A DNA stretch of 64,000 nucleotides from Sporosarcina ureae (GTDB taxonomy: Bacteria; Bacillota; Bacilli; Bacillales_A; Planococcaceae), in contig NZ_CP015109.1 in the NCBI RefSeq assembly GCF_002082015.1, positions 210,134-274,133 on the forward strand. The letters are read 5' to 3'. This document shows, in pieces, positions 44,660 to 54,135 of the stretch. Numbering within the stretch: the first letter of the stretch is position 1; every line of letters starts with the position of its first letter. A program made the position numbers and the translations under genes. The notes below the pieces were generated by a model, which did no database searches, was not told where the DNA came from, and saw only the letters and a list, made by a program, of their open reading frames with translations.

Positions 44660-45179
44660 TTATTGTCCATTACTATAGCTATTACGGACATCAAATTCTT
44701 CTGCGAAGAACATTAACCTAACAAACAACATGCCTATTGAGGCTGACTTATAGGCCGTAGCTTCTGCACTCTGTTCAAGAACAGGTATATCGACTAATTC
44801 TCTAATCCGACAAGCATCCAATTATCCCTTGACTTCCTGTGTTGCCAAAGGTCCGGTTCATTATAAATATAAACTGTTCTACAAGCAACTGTAATATTTT
44901 TTCACCGTAATTTTTGTAGCCGTTTCTCACACAAAGCTAGTATTGAGTGGCACTAGCTTTTATGTTCACTCTTTCCGCACCTGGTGGAATGATTTCCGTA
45001 GTAAAATAAACAAACGTTTTATAGCGGATTACTTTTTGAACCGTGGCGTCTCCTTTTTCGGTCATTTTTGCGATTACTGCATCATCCCAGTCCATCCTTA
45101 TCAAATTGAACGCTGTGATATTTAACATTCCCCATGGATTTATACCTTCTTGTACCATGTATAGCGCTAACTCTTTCAT
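44660..45179 (-). pseudogene. Broken unidentified gene, two stops and a frameshift
   Basis: An 80-codon frame (GINPWGMLNITAF, WDDAVIAKMTEKGDATVQK) continues past TAG at 44937 in the same frame (RNGYKNYGEKILQLLVEQF) to a TAG at 44802. A shifted frame then reads IRELVDIPVLEQSAEATAYK to TAA 44660. EATAY resembles the C-terminal motif of FGGY sugar kinases, but the rest does not convince me. The pieces are coding-like and colinear, consistent with one decayed gene. Confidence 0.45.
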
Positions 45180-46559
45180 CTTTTTTCATAAAATTGCCAC
45201 GAAGCAGAGATAGCTTAATCTCAAATAACAGCACCTGTATCAACAGAACTATTAACATCAGACTTTAATTCAACCTTCATGGCTTTTAGAGCCGATTCAA
45301 CACACTTAATTGCCTGATCCAAGTTCTGTATGACTTCTGCCTCTACCAGCACTATTTAAAACGCTTCTGATAGATTCCAATACGTCTGCTACCAATGAAC
45401 TTCATCTTACTGTATTCTGTGGATAAGAATAATGCTTTTGATATCGGTTAACACTTCAACTTCTCTATTGCCATTCAACAGATAACACCGCAAAATTTAA
45501 GGGTGTGAAACATCCTTCCTTTTTTTAGTCAAATAGCGGATGAATGACTTGTTAGTACTCCTCTTTTCTCGATTAAATACCGCACATTCAAATAATTTAC
45601 TAATCATTTGATACACCCATTTCATATTATTTTTTAGTTAGAAAAAGCTGACTGCATCCCGAAGGAATTAATCGACTTTTAAAATATATTCCGCATTTAA
45701 GCGGAAATACCATGTATGAAACTCTATCGCTCTGTTTACAGCAACTCTTTACTATTTATATTCAAAGAAGTTTCTGCCCCGTCTTGAGCTACATAAACAA
45801 CGACTTCGTTTGTCAACATCCCTCGTTCTATTTTTTCAGCAGCAAGCACTTTATTATACTGTAATATACATTCTCCGAAATGTTTTTAAATCTAAATAAC
45901 TACTTTTGACTCGATATCCTATTTAATAGTCCTAACGTAAATAATAGTAAGTCATTCCAGGGCTTGTACTAATCGAAATAATACATTGCCTGCATTTTCA
46001 ATGTTTTTGGATGTACCGCACTCTTCTGAACAATAATTTTTACCTCCATCGTTTTTCATGAAAAACATAAACGTTTTTTAGGATAGTGGTATATGAATCC
46101 TATTATGTACCGGCATGCTTTGTAAGGATAGGTAGAGTTCTGATCTTCAGAAGTAACTCGCAAAATCCATACAACTTGTCCATCCAAATCAACGAGCTCG
46201 TGTTGTTGCGTGGTTTTCGTCAGTAATTACAGTTTGTTGTACTTCATGTAAGCTTTCCGTCATACTATTTTGTATAGGTTATCTACAGTATAAAAATGAA
46301 CTATACATTGATGAGACGAGTTTAGCTGGATTACCAAAAAAGACATAGTGATTCTACCCAGAACCTCTATGTCTACACATTAAAGAATATGCGAGATACA
46401 TATTAAACTATATTACTTTTATTTAATAATTGCTTCTTGACTTTAACCATAGATTTTCTAAACTCTTCTAGCTCACTTCCCAAAGGTTAGTTGGGTAAAT
46501 TAGGCTTTATTGCACTCAGCATTACTGACATAAAAACTTCATCCTCCCACCATTTCTAA
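45180..46559 (-). other. Pseudogene-rich stretch with unassigned coding fragments
   Basis: No intact gene lies here. Minus-strand fragments that look like former protein are: AEVIQNLDQAIKCVESALKA ending at TGA 45221; KVLAAEKIERGMLTNEVVVY ending at TAA 45736; ELVDLDGQVVWILRVTSEDQ at about 46120-46205; and SELEEFRKSMVKVKKQLLN at about 46410-46470. All are the same strand as the downstream operons and all lack ribosome sites and full length. I cannot name them. Confidence 0.4.
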
Positions 46560-46900
46560 CGTTTCTATATACCAGAGGGTCTACTAATACAACCCCAAGC
46601 ATTTAATTTTATGTTTTTCACGTTCACTATCTCCTTGAATTAATTCAGTAACATTACCTTTTAGACATAGAATTCCTCTTCTTGATCATCATGTATATGT
46701 AAAGGACCAATGCAACCCGCGGGTATTACCATTGTATTGAGAGTGAAATTCTCTCCAGAAATAATATTAGAACCATTATTTGCCGTTGCCCCACGACCTA
46801 TATACCTCATTTGTGCTCTATTGTATTTCGGTTAATCTACTATTAAAACTTTTACAAATCCAAATCCAAAGTCTTGTCTTCCAATTTAGCCACATACATT
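46560..46900 (-). pseudogene. Decayed cupin-domain protein
   Basis: From ATG 46810 one frame reads RYIGRGATANNG, GENFTLNTMVIPAGCIGPLH and HIHDDQEEEFYV, then stops at TAA; shifting one base resumes LKGNVTELIQGDSER. H-x-H plus EE and the G(X)5HXH-like spacing followed by VLKG is a cupin motif 1. An upstream frame from about 46896 may be its N-terminus with another break. Cupins of this kind often accompany aromatic catabolic genes, as found on the same strand from 55 kb on. Confidence 0.7.
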
Positions 46901-47254
46901 TTTTAACTTTTTCCTAATTTAGTATTATACAAAATCAGGTTTTATTTATAATTTAATATTAACGCTGCTTTTCTTTGTTAATAAAGATCTCAGACTCGTT
47001 TTATTATATGAAATTACGTAAGTAGATAATATATATAGAAATTAGAGCTACTTTACAGATTAAACTTGAGAGAGTCTTGAATACATAAATTTGTTTTAAT
47101 TTTCATCAGAACTATTTATTAATCAAAATTAGTTATTTCCAGTGAGTTCATATCATTAAAAACACACCGTACAAACACCGTTCTTAGTTTATAATTAGAG
47201 TTTATCGTGGTGTTTCAAAATTTTAGTTATATTATAAATTAAAATATTGTAAAT
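46901..47254. other. Very A/T-rich gene-free stretch
   Basis: I see no frame, repeat or structured element except a stop-dense A/T-rich sequence. Confidence 0.5.
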
Positions 47255-47278
47255 AAAAAAACTACTCGCGAGAGTAGC
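47255..47278 (-). terminator. Terminator of the MFS gene
   Basis: On the minus strand GCTACTC-tcgc-GAGTAG then TTTTTTTAT, about 180 nt after the MFS stop. Confidence 0.8.
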
Positions 47279-47456
47279 AATTTGTTATATTTTTAAAAAC
47301 TAAGAAAGTCTATTGTTTTAATACAATCGCTATTCAATGTATAGTAGTAGCAATTAATATTCTCGCAAACTACCATTACGTTCTTAACTTGACCACCAAA
47401 TTCAAAGCCACTTCATTAAAGTCAAATCATGAGACTAAATGATAGCCAAGCAAAGA

Positions 47457-48752
47457 TCAGATCGCCTGCATTTCTGATTGATTCTGAACCTTTTTCTTAG
47501 CATCCTGAACTTCTTTATTTTCTGTTTTAAGCGTAAATAAGTAAGCGATGAACCCCAGAGCTGTGATAGCAATCAACATAATTAGCGACGGACCAAAGTC
47601 TCCTCCGTTAATGTCACGCATCCACCCCATCACATAACTGGAAAACCCTCCGAATATGTTCGTGAAACCCATGAGGCCCGCTGCACGACCAGCCGTTTCC
47701 GGTGTAGAAAATTGCACGATAAATAAGTTACTTAAATGAAAGATTCCTCCCAATGTCCCCATCGCAAGTCCTAATGCCAAAGCGGATATGATGGCGACCG
47801 AAACTTGAGTGGAAACCGTTAACAAGATTGCACAGGAAGCAAACAAGATTGTTGCTATTAAACTAGGGCGCTTCGTTTTATCTGCTAAATAACCACAGAT
47901 TAGAACGAAACCAAGCGCAAACAACCAAGACAAGGATGTGATTCCCGTCATAGCATCTACATCAAAATTCCTGGCTTGCATTAAGTACGTTGGTAGCCAA
48001 ATACTAATACCGAAAAATAAAAAAGAAGTGATCACCATACCAAACCAAACAATCCAGTAACGGGAATCTTGAACGTAACTTTTCTTCTTTTCTCCAGTAA
48101 CCGGAGCATCATCCTGTCTTATGTACGACAATTCTTCTTTGCTGACGCCAGGATGGCTTTCTGGGTCATTTCTTGTTAAGAAGATCAACATCGGCATTAC
48201 AAGAAGTAAGTTCAACCCAGCCAGTATAAAGAAAGTCGCATGCCAACTGAGCGTGGCAATGATCAATGAAATGAATACTGCACCAATGGCAGGTCCTGCA
48301 TAGTTACCAGAAATCCAGGAAGACTGCGCGCGGCCCAATTCATTTTTATTGAACCAAGTAGCGATGAATTTTCCACAGACCGGGATCATCATCCCTTCCC
48401 CGATTCCTAAGAAAATCCGTGTCATCATGAACATGCCGTAGGTGGTGGCAAGTCCGCCTATCAGCATCGTCACTGTCCAAATCGAAACCCCAATGATTGC
48501 TGTTTTACGGGCTCCAAACTTGTCAATGAAGAATCCCCAAAAAAAGTTGGAGATTGCATATGCTACCATAAAGATAAAGGTTAAGAAGCCAATCTTCGCA
48601 TTCGCATTGGCCCCTGTCATTCCAAGATCACTTAGAAATTGTGGATCAGTCTGGACAATGGAAATTCCCAATTTGTCTATTTGTCCGAAAAACCATAGAA
48701 AGAAAATAGGTGTCGCTATATAAAACCAACGTTTATTATTTTTAATTTTCAT
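47457..48752 (-). CDS. MFS transporter, anion:cation symporter-like
   Basis: The 431-aa protein starts at ATG 48752 (GGGAGGAACC upstream). It has about twelve hydrophobic segments, the MFS loop motif FIDKFGARKTAIIGVSIW between TM2 and TM3, and MMTRIFLGIGEGMMIPVCGK, which resembles the ACS family (hexuronate, phthalate, 4-hydroxyphenylacetate or tartrate carriers). It ends the long minus-strand catabolic block and so may import the same organic acid as the ABC system, or export a product. Confidence 0.88.
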   Translation of the reverse strand: MKIKNNKRWFYIATPIFFLWFFGQIDKLGISIVQTDPQFLSDLGMTGANANAKIGFLTFIFMVAYAISNFFWGFFIDKFGARKTAIIGVSIWTVTMLIGGLATTYGMFMMTRIFLGIGEGMMIPVCGKFIATWFNKNELGRAQSSWISGNYAGPAIGAVFISLIIATLSWHATFFILAGLNLLLVMPMLIFLTRNDPESHPGVSKEELSYIRQDDAPVTGEKKKSYVQDSRYWIVWFGMVITSFLFFGISIWLPTYLMQARNFDVDAMTGITSLSWLFALGFVLICGYLADKTKRPSLIATILFASCAILLTVSTQVSVAIISALALGLAMGTLGGIFHLSNLFIVQFSTPETAGRAAGLMGFTNIFGGFSSYVMGWMRDINGGDFGPSLIMLIAITALGFIAYLFTLKTENKEVQDAKKKVQNQSEMQAI

Positions 48753-48867
48753 TTTGGTTCCTCCCATACTATTCTATTAAGGAACTTCGCAATTGGAGAT
48801 CCTAAGCCCGTATACGATTCTCTTCGTTGAATTTAATTTTTGTTTACTAATCTACAATACCTGTCTA

Positions 48868-49614
48868 TTACCAATAAACATATCGATTTCTTACATACAG
48901 TAGTAAGCGATCTAACCCATAACCAAAGAGTGAAATAAAAATTACGACTGCCAATACCTTGCTTTGAGATAAGGTCGCCGATAAATAAACGAGAAAATAA
49001 CCGATACCATTATTCGAACTGATCATTTCTGTCAGTACGGCAATAACCACCCCTATTGGGAGCGCAATTCGAAAACCGGTAAAAATTGACGGTGCTGTCC
49101 CTGGCAGAAACACTTTCCAAAATAGCTTGCGATCGGTCGCCCCCATATTCTGACCAGACCAAACGTACAAATGATTTACACTTTTCGCACCGTAGTATGT
49201 ACTTACTACTATAGGGAAAATGCATTCTAGAAAAATGGTGAATATTTTAGAGCCAGATCCTAACCCGAAAAGAAGTACAAATATAGGATATAAAGCCACT
49301 CTAGGTATAGGATAACCAGCTGTAAAAATTGGTTGCATCAGGTCATCAATAAATGATGACCGGCTCATTTGAATCCCGATTGGAATACCAACGATTGCTG
49401 CGAGGAAGAAACCCGCCAAGATTCGATAAATTGTAACTCCCATATTTGTCCATAGATCGCTTGTGGCAAGTAGCTCAACAAATACTAATAGAATTTCTCC
49501 AAGACCAGGAAATAACTGTCTTGGAAAAAGCTCTGCCAACACGAACCCCTGCCACAATAGAGCTATTAGTATTAACGCTAAATATTTCACAATAAAATCT
49601 TTTATCGCTTTCAT
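48868..49614 (-). CDS. ABC importer permease, SsuC/TauC type (copy 1)
   Basis: The 248-aa permease has six membrane segments and the binding-protein-dependent EAA loop (MGATDRKLFWKVFLPGTAPSI) of the nitrate/sulfonate/taurine group. It lies 65 nt downstream of a paralogous permease, which is unusual because SsuC normally works as a homodimer; here a heterodimer is likely. GGGAGGA precedes ATG 49614. Confidence 0.88.
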   Translation of the reverse strand: MKAIKDFIVKYLALILIALLWQGFVLAELFPRQLFPGLGEILLVFVELLATSDLWTNMGVTIYRILAGFFLAAIVGIPIGIQMSRSSFIDDLMQPIFTAGYPIPRVALYPIFVLLFGLGSGSKIFTIFLECIFPIVVSTYYGAKSVNHLYVWSGQNMGATDRKLFWKVFLPGTAPSIFTGFRIALPIGVVIAVLTEMISSNNGIGYFLVYLSATLSQSKVLAVVIFISLFGYGLDRLLLYVRNRYVYW

Positions 49615-49679
49615 ATGCGTCCTCCCTCAATATCCTGGCGTCTATAGCGCTATAAAATTTCGCAACAATATTCAATCTA

Positions 49680-50450
49680 CTATCGATTATGCCACCATAA
49701 GACCCGCTGCCTCAAACCGATTAACAATCGATCGAAAAGAAAACCTAACGCTGCGATAACTATGACTGCAGCGAGGACAATATCCGTACGGCCATATGCA
49801 TCCGCATTCAAAATCATAAATCCTAAACCTTTACCAGTTGATGAACCAATCATTTCTGATGAAAACATCATGACAAAAGTTAACGCTAGAGCAACACGCC
49901 AACCGTCAAATATTTTGGGGAGTGCCGCTGGAAGGACAATCCGGGACAACATTTTGAACTTAGAAGCTCCCATATTTTCTGCTGACCACAGATAAAGTTT
50001 ATTAATCCCTCGAACACCATCCAATGTCGCAATAAAACAAGGGAAAAAAGCACTTGTAAAAATAATCAGAATCCTTGTTATGTCTGTCACACCAAACCAA
50101 ACTAAAAATACAGGAAGTAAAGCAATTTTAGGAATCGGATTAAAGAAAGATATGACAGGATCAAAAAATCGGCCAATCGGCTGGAAAAATCCTGCTAAGA
50201 TCCCCAGGCCTGTTCCGAATAAAACAACTAGCAAAAATCCGACAATTGATCGATATAAACTGATTCCTATATGAGGAAATACTTCACCTGTCATAAAGAA
50301 TTCACTAATAATTCCTAGAACAACTGCTGGGCTGGAGACATAGGTAGGAAACCAATCAGTCATTGACAATAGTTGCCATAAAGAGAAGAAAAAGAGAAGT
50401 TCCACTAAAGAAACAACTATAAAGCGACTTTTCTTTAAGCTACTCTGCAT
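49680..50450 (-). CDS. ABC importer permease, SsuC/TauC type (copy 2)
   Basis: The 256-aa permease matches its neighbour in length and motif order (FFMTGEVFPHIGISLYRSI, MGASKFKMLSRIVLPAALP as EAA loop). Its ATG overlaps the stop of the ATPase gene, and GGAGG lies 8 nt before. The two permeases probably arose by duplication and form one channel. Confidence 0.88.
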   Translation of the reverse strand: MQSSLKKSRFIVVSLVELLFFFSLWQLLSMTDWFPTYVSSPAVVLGIISEFFMTGEVFPHIGISLYRSIVGFLLVVLFGTGLGILAGFFQPIGRFFDPVISFFNPIPKIALLPVFLVWFGVTDITRILIIFTSAFFPCFIATLDGVRGINKLYLWSAENMGASKFKMLSRIVLPAALPKIFDGWRVALALTFVMMFSSEMIGSSTGKGLGFMILNADAYGRTDIVLAAVIVIAALGFLFDRLLIGLRQRVLWWHNR

Positions 50451-51297
50451 TGAATTGGCCTCCTATACTTTTCACATTTTCCTCCTCATGCAAAAGATCC
50501 CAAATATGATTCCTGTAATCAATAAACTCATAAGACTTACGTATCGATACATCACGGGGTCTTGGTAATTCAATTTTCAAGATTTCTTTAACTACCGAGG
50601 GACGCTTCGTCAAAACGACAACGTAATCACTTAAATAGACCGCTTCTTCAATATCATGTGTAACGAATATTACGCTTTTCTTCGATTCCGACCAGATCCT
50701 CTGAAGTTCCACTTGCATCGTCTCTCTAGTTTGGGAATCAAGTGCACCGAATGGTTCGTCCATAAGCAGCACTTTAGGGTCAAAAGCAAGCACTCTAGCA
50801 AGAGACACTCTCTGCCTCATGCCTCCCGATAACTCGGAAGGCAGATTATCTTTGAATTCCCAAAGTCCGACAAGCCTCAAAAAGTATTCTACTCGCTCCT
50901 TGATTTCACCCTTAGGAAACTTTTGTGCTTCCAAACCCCATGCCACATTGTCGTAGACCTTGCGCCAGGGGAACAGAGTCGACTCTTGAAACATCATTCC
51001 ACGGTCTGGAGCAGGTTTCCCGACCTCTTCTCCCCGGACACTCACTACTCCGGAAGTCCTTTCAATAAAACCACCGACAATATGAAGGAATGTACTTTTT
51101 CCACAACCACTTGGACCGACGACACTGACAAATTGCCCTTCTTTTATATCCAAATCAATTCCTTTGATCGCTTCAATTTCTTCTCCTTTACGTTCAAAGA
51201 CTTTACGCAGGTTGGATATTTTAATTGCGCTTTCTCTTGTACTCACTTCTTCCACTGGGCTTTCTTTCTCTTTTGTGACGACTACACTAAGATTCAT
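50440..51297 (-). CDS. ABC importer ATPase, SsuB/TauB type
   Basis: About 285 aa from ATG 51297 (GGGGGTG 6 nt upstream; ATG 51330 is a weaker alternative). Walker A GPSGCGKSTF, MMFQESTLFPWRKVYDNVAWGL (Q-loop of the SsuB type), signature LSGGMRQRVSLARVL, Walker B VLLMDEPFGALD and the switch FVTHDIEEAVYLSD. It energises the two permeases downstream. Cargo of this family includes sulfonates, nitrate, cyanate, pyrimidine precursors and aromatic acids. Confidence 0.9.
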   Translation of the reverse strand: MNLSVVVTKEKESPVEEVSTRESAIKISNLRKVFERKGEEIEAIKGIDLDIKEGQFVSVVGPSGCGKSTFLHIVGGFIERTSGVVSVRGEEVGKPAPDRGMMFQESTLFPWRKVYDNVAWGLEAQKFPKGEIKERVEYFLRLVGLWEFKDNLPSELSGGMRQRVSLARVLAFDPKVLLMDEPFGALDSQTRETMQVELQRIWSESKKSVIFVTHDIEEAVYLSDYVVVLTKRPSVVKEILKIELPRPRDVSIRKSYEFIDYRNHIWDLLHEEENVKSIGGQFNAE

Positions 51298-51354
51298 TTC
51301 CAGCACCCCCATCCAAATTTCACCTATCATTCTTTAAAAAAATAAACACTGCAT

Positions 51355-52371
51355 TTAATTTCCTATAAAAGAAGTGTCTATCAATGCATCTAGATCAACT
51401 TCTTTTTCGATCCAACCTTCTTTCAATAGAATCTCCTGTACAAAATCCCAACCTTCACGGTCGAACGAAACATCATTTAAACGGTGGTAATCTGTCAAGT
51501 TGAGATATGTTTTTGGTTCCGCTAACACAAACTCTGCATCTAGTAAAGTTTGACGAGCTTCAACTGTATTTTCAAGATAATATTGTGTCATGAACTGTAA
51601 ATCTTCTACAAGCGCTTGTACAGCCTCTTGGTTCTCATCTATAAATGTAGGGTTTAAAAATAGATTAAGAAAATCTTCTTCTACCGGAACGCCGTCCTTA
51701 GAGTTGAAGACCGAATCCAAGTCACCTGAATTTACCGCCATGTCATAAAAAGGTTGAGGGAACATACCTACGTCAATTTTCCCACTTCTAACAGCTTCCT
51801 CCATTGCAGGGATCGGTAGTACTGCATAATTTATATCTTTATCTGGGTTTAACCCCGCTGCCCTGACACTTGATCGGACCCACATATCACTCGGAGATTT
51901 AAAATCTGGAATACCAACTGTTTTTCCTTTTAAGTCTGCTGCCGATTTATAGCCCGCTTCTTTTAATCCCATGAAAGTTGAATTAAATCCTTCATCCATG
52001 CTCTCTTTTGCTATATTAGCAACGACTTTCAGATCAACACCTTGCGCGACAGACATTATTGAAGCTCCCTGCCCCAATGTTCCGCCGTCTATTTGATTGG
52101 CACGATATGCGTTCAATCGATCCGTATTCGCACGGAACTGTTGAAGATCCAGTGTGTATTTCTCCCCATAATTGGGTGCCATATCAGACGCCACTTTGAT
52201 CAGCCATAAGTTTTCTTCTGTCGCATAGCCCACGCCTAATTTAATTTCAACCGGTTTATCCACTTTTTTCCCCTCGGCAGACGCTTTTCCATCTTTTTGG
52301 TCATCAGAACCACACGCACCCAATAATCCGACCAGTAAGATCAAAACAAATCCAGCAATAAGTCTCTTCAT
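51355..52371 (-). CDS. ABC importer binding lipoprotein, SsuA/TauA (NMT1-like) type
   Basis: The 338-aa lipoprotein starts at ATG 52371 (GGGGG 7 nt upstream). Lipobox LLGACGSDD; mature domain PVEIKLGVGYATEEN, DRLNAYRANQIDGGTLGQGA (ligand-cleft glycine loop), DLKGKTVGIPDFKS and YAVLPIPAMEEAV. It is the first gene of a complete importer (binding protein, ATPase, two permeases) in front of catabolic genes. Its first about 50 mature residues align without gaps to those of the metallohydrolase lipoprotein upstream. Confidence 0.88.
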   Translation of the reverse strand: MKRLIAGFVLILLVGLLGACGSDDQKDGKASAEGKKVDKPVEIKLGVGYATEENLWLIKVASDMAPNYGEKYTLDLQQFRANTDRLNAYRANQIDGGTLGQGASIMSVAQGVDLKVVANIAKESMDEGFNSTFMGLKEAGYKSAADLKGKTVGIPDFKSPSDMWVRSSVRAAGLNPDKDINYAVLPIPAMEEAVRSGKIDVGMFPQPFYDMAVNSGDLDSVFNSKDGVPVEEDFLNLFLNPTFIDENQEAVQALVEDLQFMTQYYLENTVEARQTLLDAEFVLAEPKTYLNLTDYHRLNDVSFDREGWDFVQEILLKEGWIEKEVDLDALIDTSFIGN

Positions 52372-52703
52372 TTTCATTCCCCCTATTTTCTATGTGATAC
52401 TAGTGGAACCCCTAAATGTTTTGTAATAACCCTTCATTCTTTCTTAGGAACCAGTCTTCGTGTCTTCCTTTACTCTTTTAACAAGAGTTGTAATTAGTAA
52501 AACAGGTTGGGGACACGAATGCACAGTTCACCGTAAAATGATTATTCAGTTATCTATCCCTACAGTAAGTTCAGCAATTTGCTAAATATTTATCAAACTA
52601 GGAAAACTTTAAAAAAAATCTAGAATAACATAACATTAATAAATAGCCTTTAACCTATCGTAGAATGAAGTTCGGTTTCCTTTAGTTTGGGTTTAAGCTA
52701 TAT
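52372..52703. other. Intergenic 332 bp upstream of the importer
   Basis: No gene, clear promoter or terminator is convincing. Short A-runs lie near 52608-52620. Confidence 0.45.
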
Positions 52704-53768
52704 TTATTTGTCAAGGACAAAATGTGGATCTTTTACCTTTATGTTATCACCTATTTCAAAAGACATTAGATCTTCACCAATGACAATTTGGCCATCATAT
52801 ATCTTACTCGTTCTAACAGCCAAATTAGCCTCTGTATCAGTCAGACCATCAAGTAACACAATATGCGAATAGACGGCAAGTTTTGGACTTACTTTACTAA
52901 ATACTTTTCCAGCTTCTTCAGGAGTCGTATGAAGGTCCAGGATTTTTTTAATAGACGGTGATTTATTATCCGGTCTAGCAGCTGCAACTTCATGAATAAG
53001 TAGGTCTGTCCCTCTAGCAAAGTCGATTAGGTTTTCGTTATATCGAGTATCGCCAGAAATTACTACGGAATGACCTTGGTAATTTACTCTGTAACCGAAA
53101 CTCGGTTTAACCGGACCATGATCAACTAGAAAAGCTACAACTTCTATCCCTTTTTTCTCAAAAATTGTTCCTTGTTCAATATCATGTCCAACTGCATTCA
53201 GCCCACTTAAGGTTTCGTTCTGATTCTTTTTACGTACTTCCACATCGGCAATATAGGCTTCTTCTATTTTTCTTATCATATTTTTAGTTCCTTTAGGTCC
53301 CCACACCTCAAATGATGTTTCTCTTTTTCCAGCAGTAGGCAATGAACCCGTCAGCCAAACATCAGGAATTCCAATTGTATGATCGGAATGCAAGTGGGTT
53401 ACAAACAATTTATTAACCCTTCCAGGTAACACACCAGTTTGACTTAGGCGCAAAGAAGCTCCTCTTCCAGCATCAAAAAGTAGCTTTTCCTCGCCAACTT
53501 CAACTAGCGTTGCCGGTCCAAATCGTTCCATACTTAAAAGAGGTGAGCCAGTTCCAAGGAGAGTTACTTTAAAATTACTTTTCTTTTTTTCTCCTGCCTG
53601 TTTCATCTGCTTCTCTACCGTTGCATAATTTTCACTAGGTTTCATTTCAACAGGTTCATTGCTATTAATTCCATCAGCCGATACACCTCTCTCTTGTTCA
53701 ACGGTGGAGCCACATGCCCCTAGCATCCCTATTACCAATCCTAGGAATAGGCCCCTATAAAGTCGCAT
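52704..53768 (-). CDS. Metallo-beta-lactamase-fold lipoprotein (arylsulfatase/RNase Z-like hydrolase)
   Basis: The 354-aa protein combines a lipoprotein leader (lipobox MLGACGST) with an MBL hydrolase domain from residue 67: FKVTLLGTGSPLLSMERFGP, LLFDAGRGA, the zinc motif THLHSDHTIG, DHGPVKPSFGYRV, SGDTRYNENL and YSHIVLLDG. This order matches the AtsA-like arylsulfatase/RNase Z branch rather than lactamases. The lipid anchor puts it outside the membrane, where it could hydrolyse an ester or sulfate ester before uptake. Residues about 18-55 resemble the SsuA-type neighbour, a sign of 5-prime end shuffling. GGGGG lies 11 nt upstream of ATG 53768. Confidence 0.85.
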   Translation of the reverse strand: MRLYRGLFLGLVIGMLGACGSTVEQERGVSADGINSNEPVEMKPSENYATVEKQMKQAGEKKKSNFKVTLLGTGSPLLSMERFGPATLVEVGEEKLLFDAGRGASLRLSQTGVLPGRVNKLFVTHLHSDHTIGIPDVWLTGSLPTAGKRETSFEVWGPKGTKNMIRKIEEAYIADVEVRKKNQNETLSGLNAVGHDIEQGTIFEKKGIEVVAFLVDHGPVKPSFGYRVNYQGHSVVISGDTRYNENLIDFARGTDLLIHEVAAARPDNKSPSIKKILDLHTTPEEAGKVFSKVSPKLAVYSHIVLLDGLTDTEANLAVRTSKIYDGQIVIGEDLMSFEIGDNIKVKDPHFVLDK

Positions 53769-53883
53769 TATTTATTCTGCCCCCTAATATTCTTTTTCTG
53801 GTTAAATATCCGAGATGCATTTCGTTTTTGTGTCTTGATCGATAATTCATTTCACTTATTTCAATCAACATTCCTTTCTTCAA
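53755..53883 (-). CDS. 42-aa leader ORF overlapping the metallohydrolase start
   Basis: A TTG at 53883 follows AAAGGAGGTG at 7-nt spacing. The basic peptide (KKGMLIEISEMNYRSRHKNE, then MHLGYLTRKRILGGRI) ends at TAG 53755, overlapping the ATG 53768 of the lipoprotein in another frame. Such an overlap suggests translational coupling. No family recognised. It is missed when only ATG starts or longer frames are considered. Confidence 0.5.
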   Translation of the reverse strand: MKKGMLIEISEMNYRSRHKNEMHLGYLTRKRILGGRINNATL

Positions 53884-53951
53884 AATCAAACACCTCCTTT
53901 TGTAACCGTTTTCATATAAACCTAATTAACATACCATGCGCTATTCATTTT

Positions 53952-53975
53952 ATATGTTTCGTATACAAAACATAT
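53952..53975. promoter_or_regulatory. 24-bp palindrome centred on GTATAC, likely operator
   Basis: ATATGTTTcGTATACaAAACATAT is symmetric at all but one pair. It lies about 25-45 nt after the -10 of the metallohydrolase promoter, a repressor position. TTGTATACAA-like cores are typical of FadR/VanR-type GntR regulators; no such gene is in the window. Confidence 0.6.
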
Positions 53976-53997
53976 TTTCACTGTTTCTATTATATAA

Positions 53998-54026
53998 ATT
54001 TTACACTTTTCTGAATTTAATGTCAA
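53998..54026 (-). promoter_or_regulatory. Sigma-A promoter of the leader ORF/metallohydrolase
   Basis: On the minus strand TTGACA, exactly 17 nt, TAAAAT. Confidence 0.75.
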
Positions 54027-54120
54027 CAAGAAAATATGAAATAGTAATATAGCTTTCTAGTAAAACTCTACGTAAATTATCTCCTATTATTAGATCGGTT
54101 TTTGTAGTAATTGTTTCTTT

Positions 54121-54135
54121 AAAAAAGAGGTTGGA
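54121..54135 (+). repeat. Solo copy of the repeat end seen at 15969-16225
   Basis: AAAAAAGAGGTTGGA equals the reverse complement of the right end of the 257-bp repeat. No partner end is found nearby, so it may be a remnant or chance. Confidence 0.3.

Noticed and set aside
44941..45180. Intact 80-aa gene on the minus strand
   Set aside because: No ribosome site, and the same frame continues as coding-like sequence past its stop, so it is better read as part of a pseudogene.
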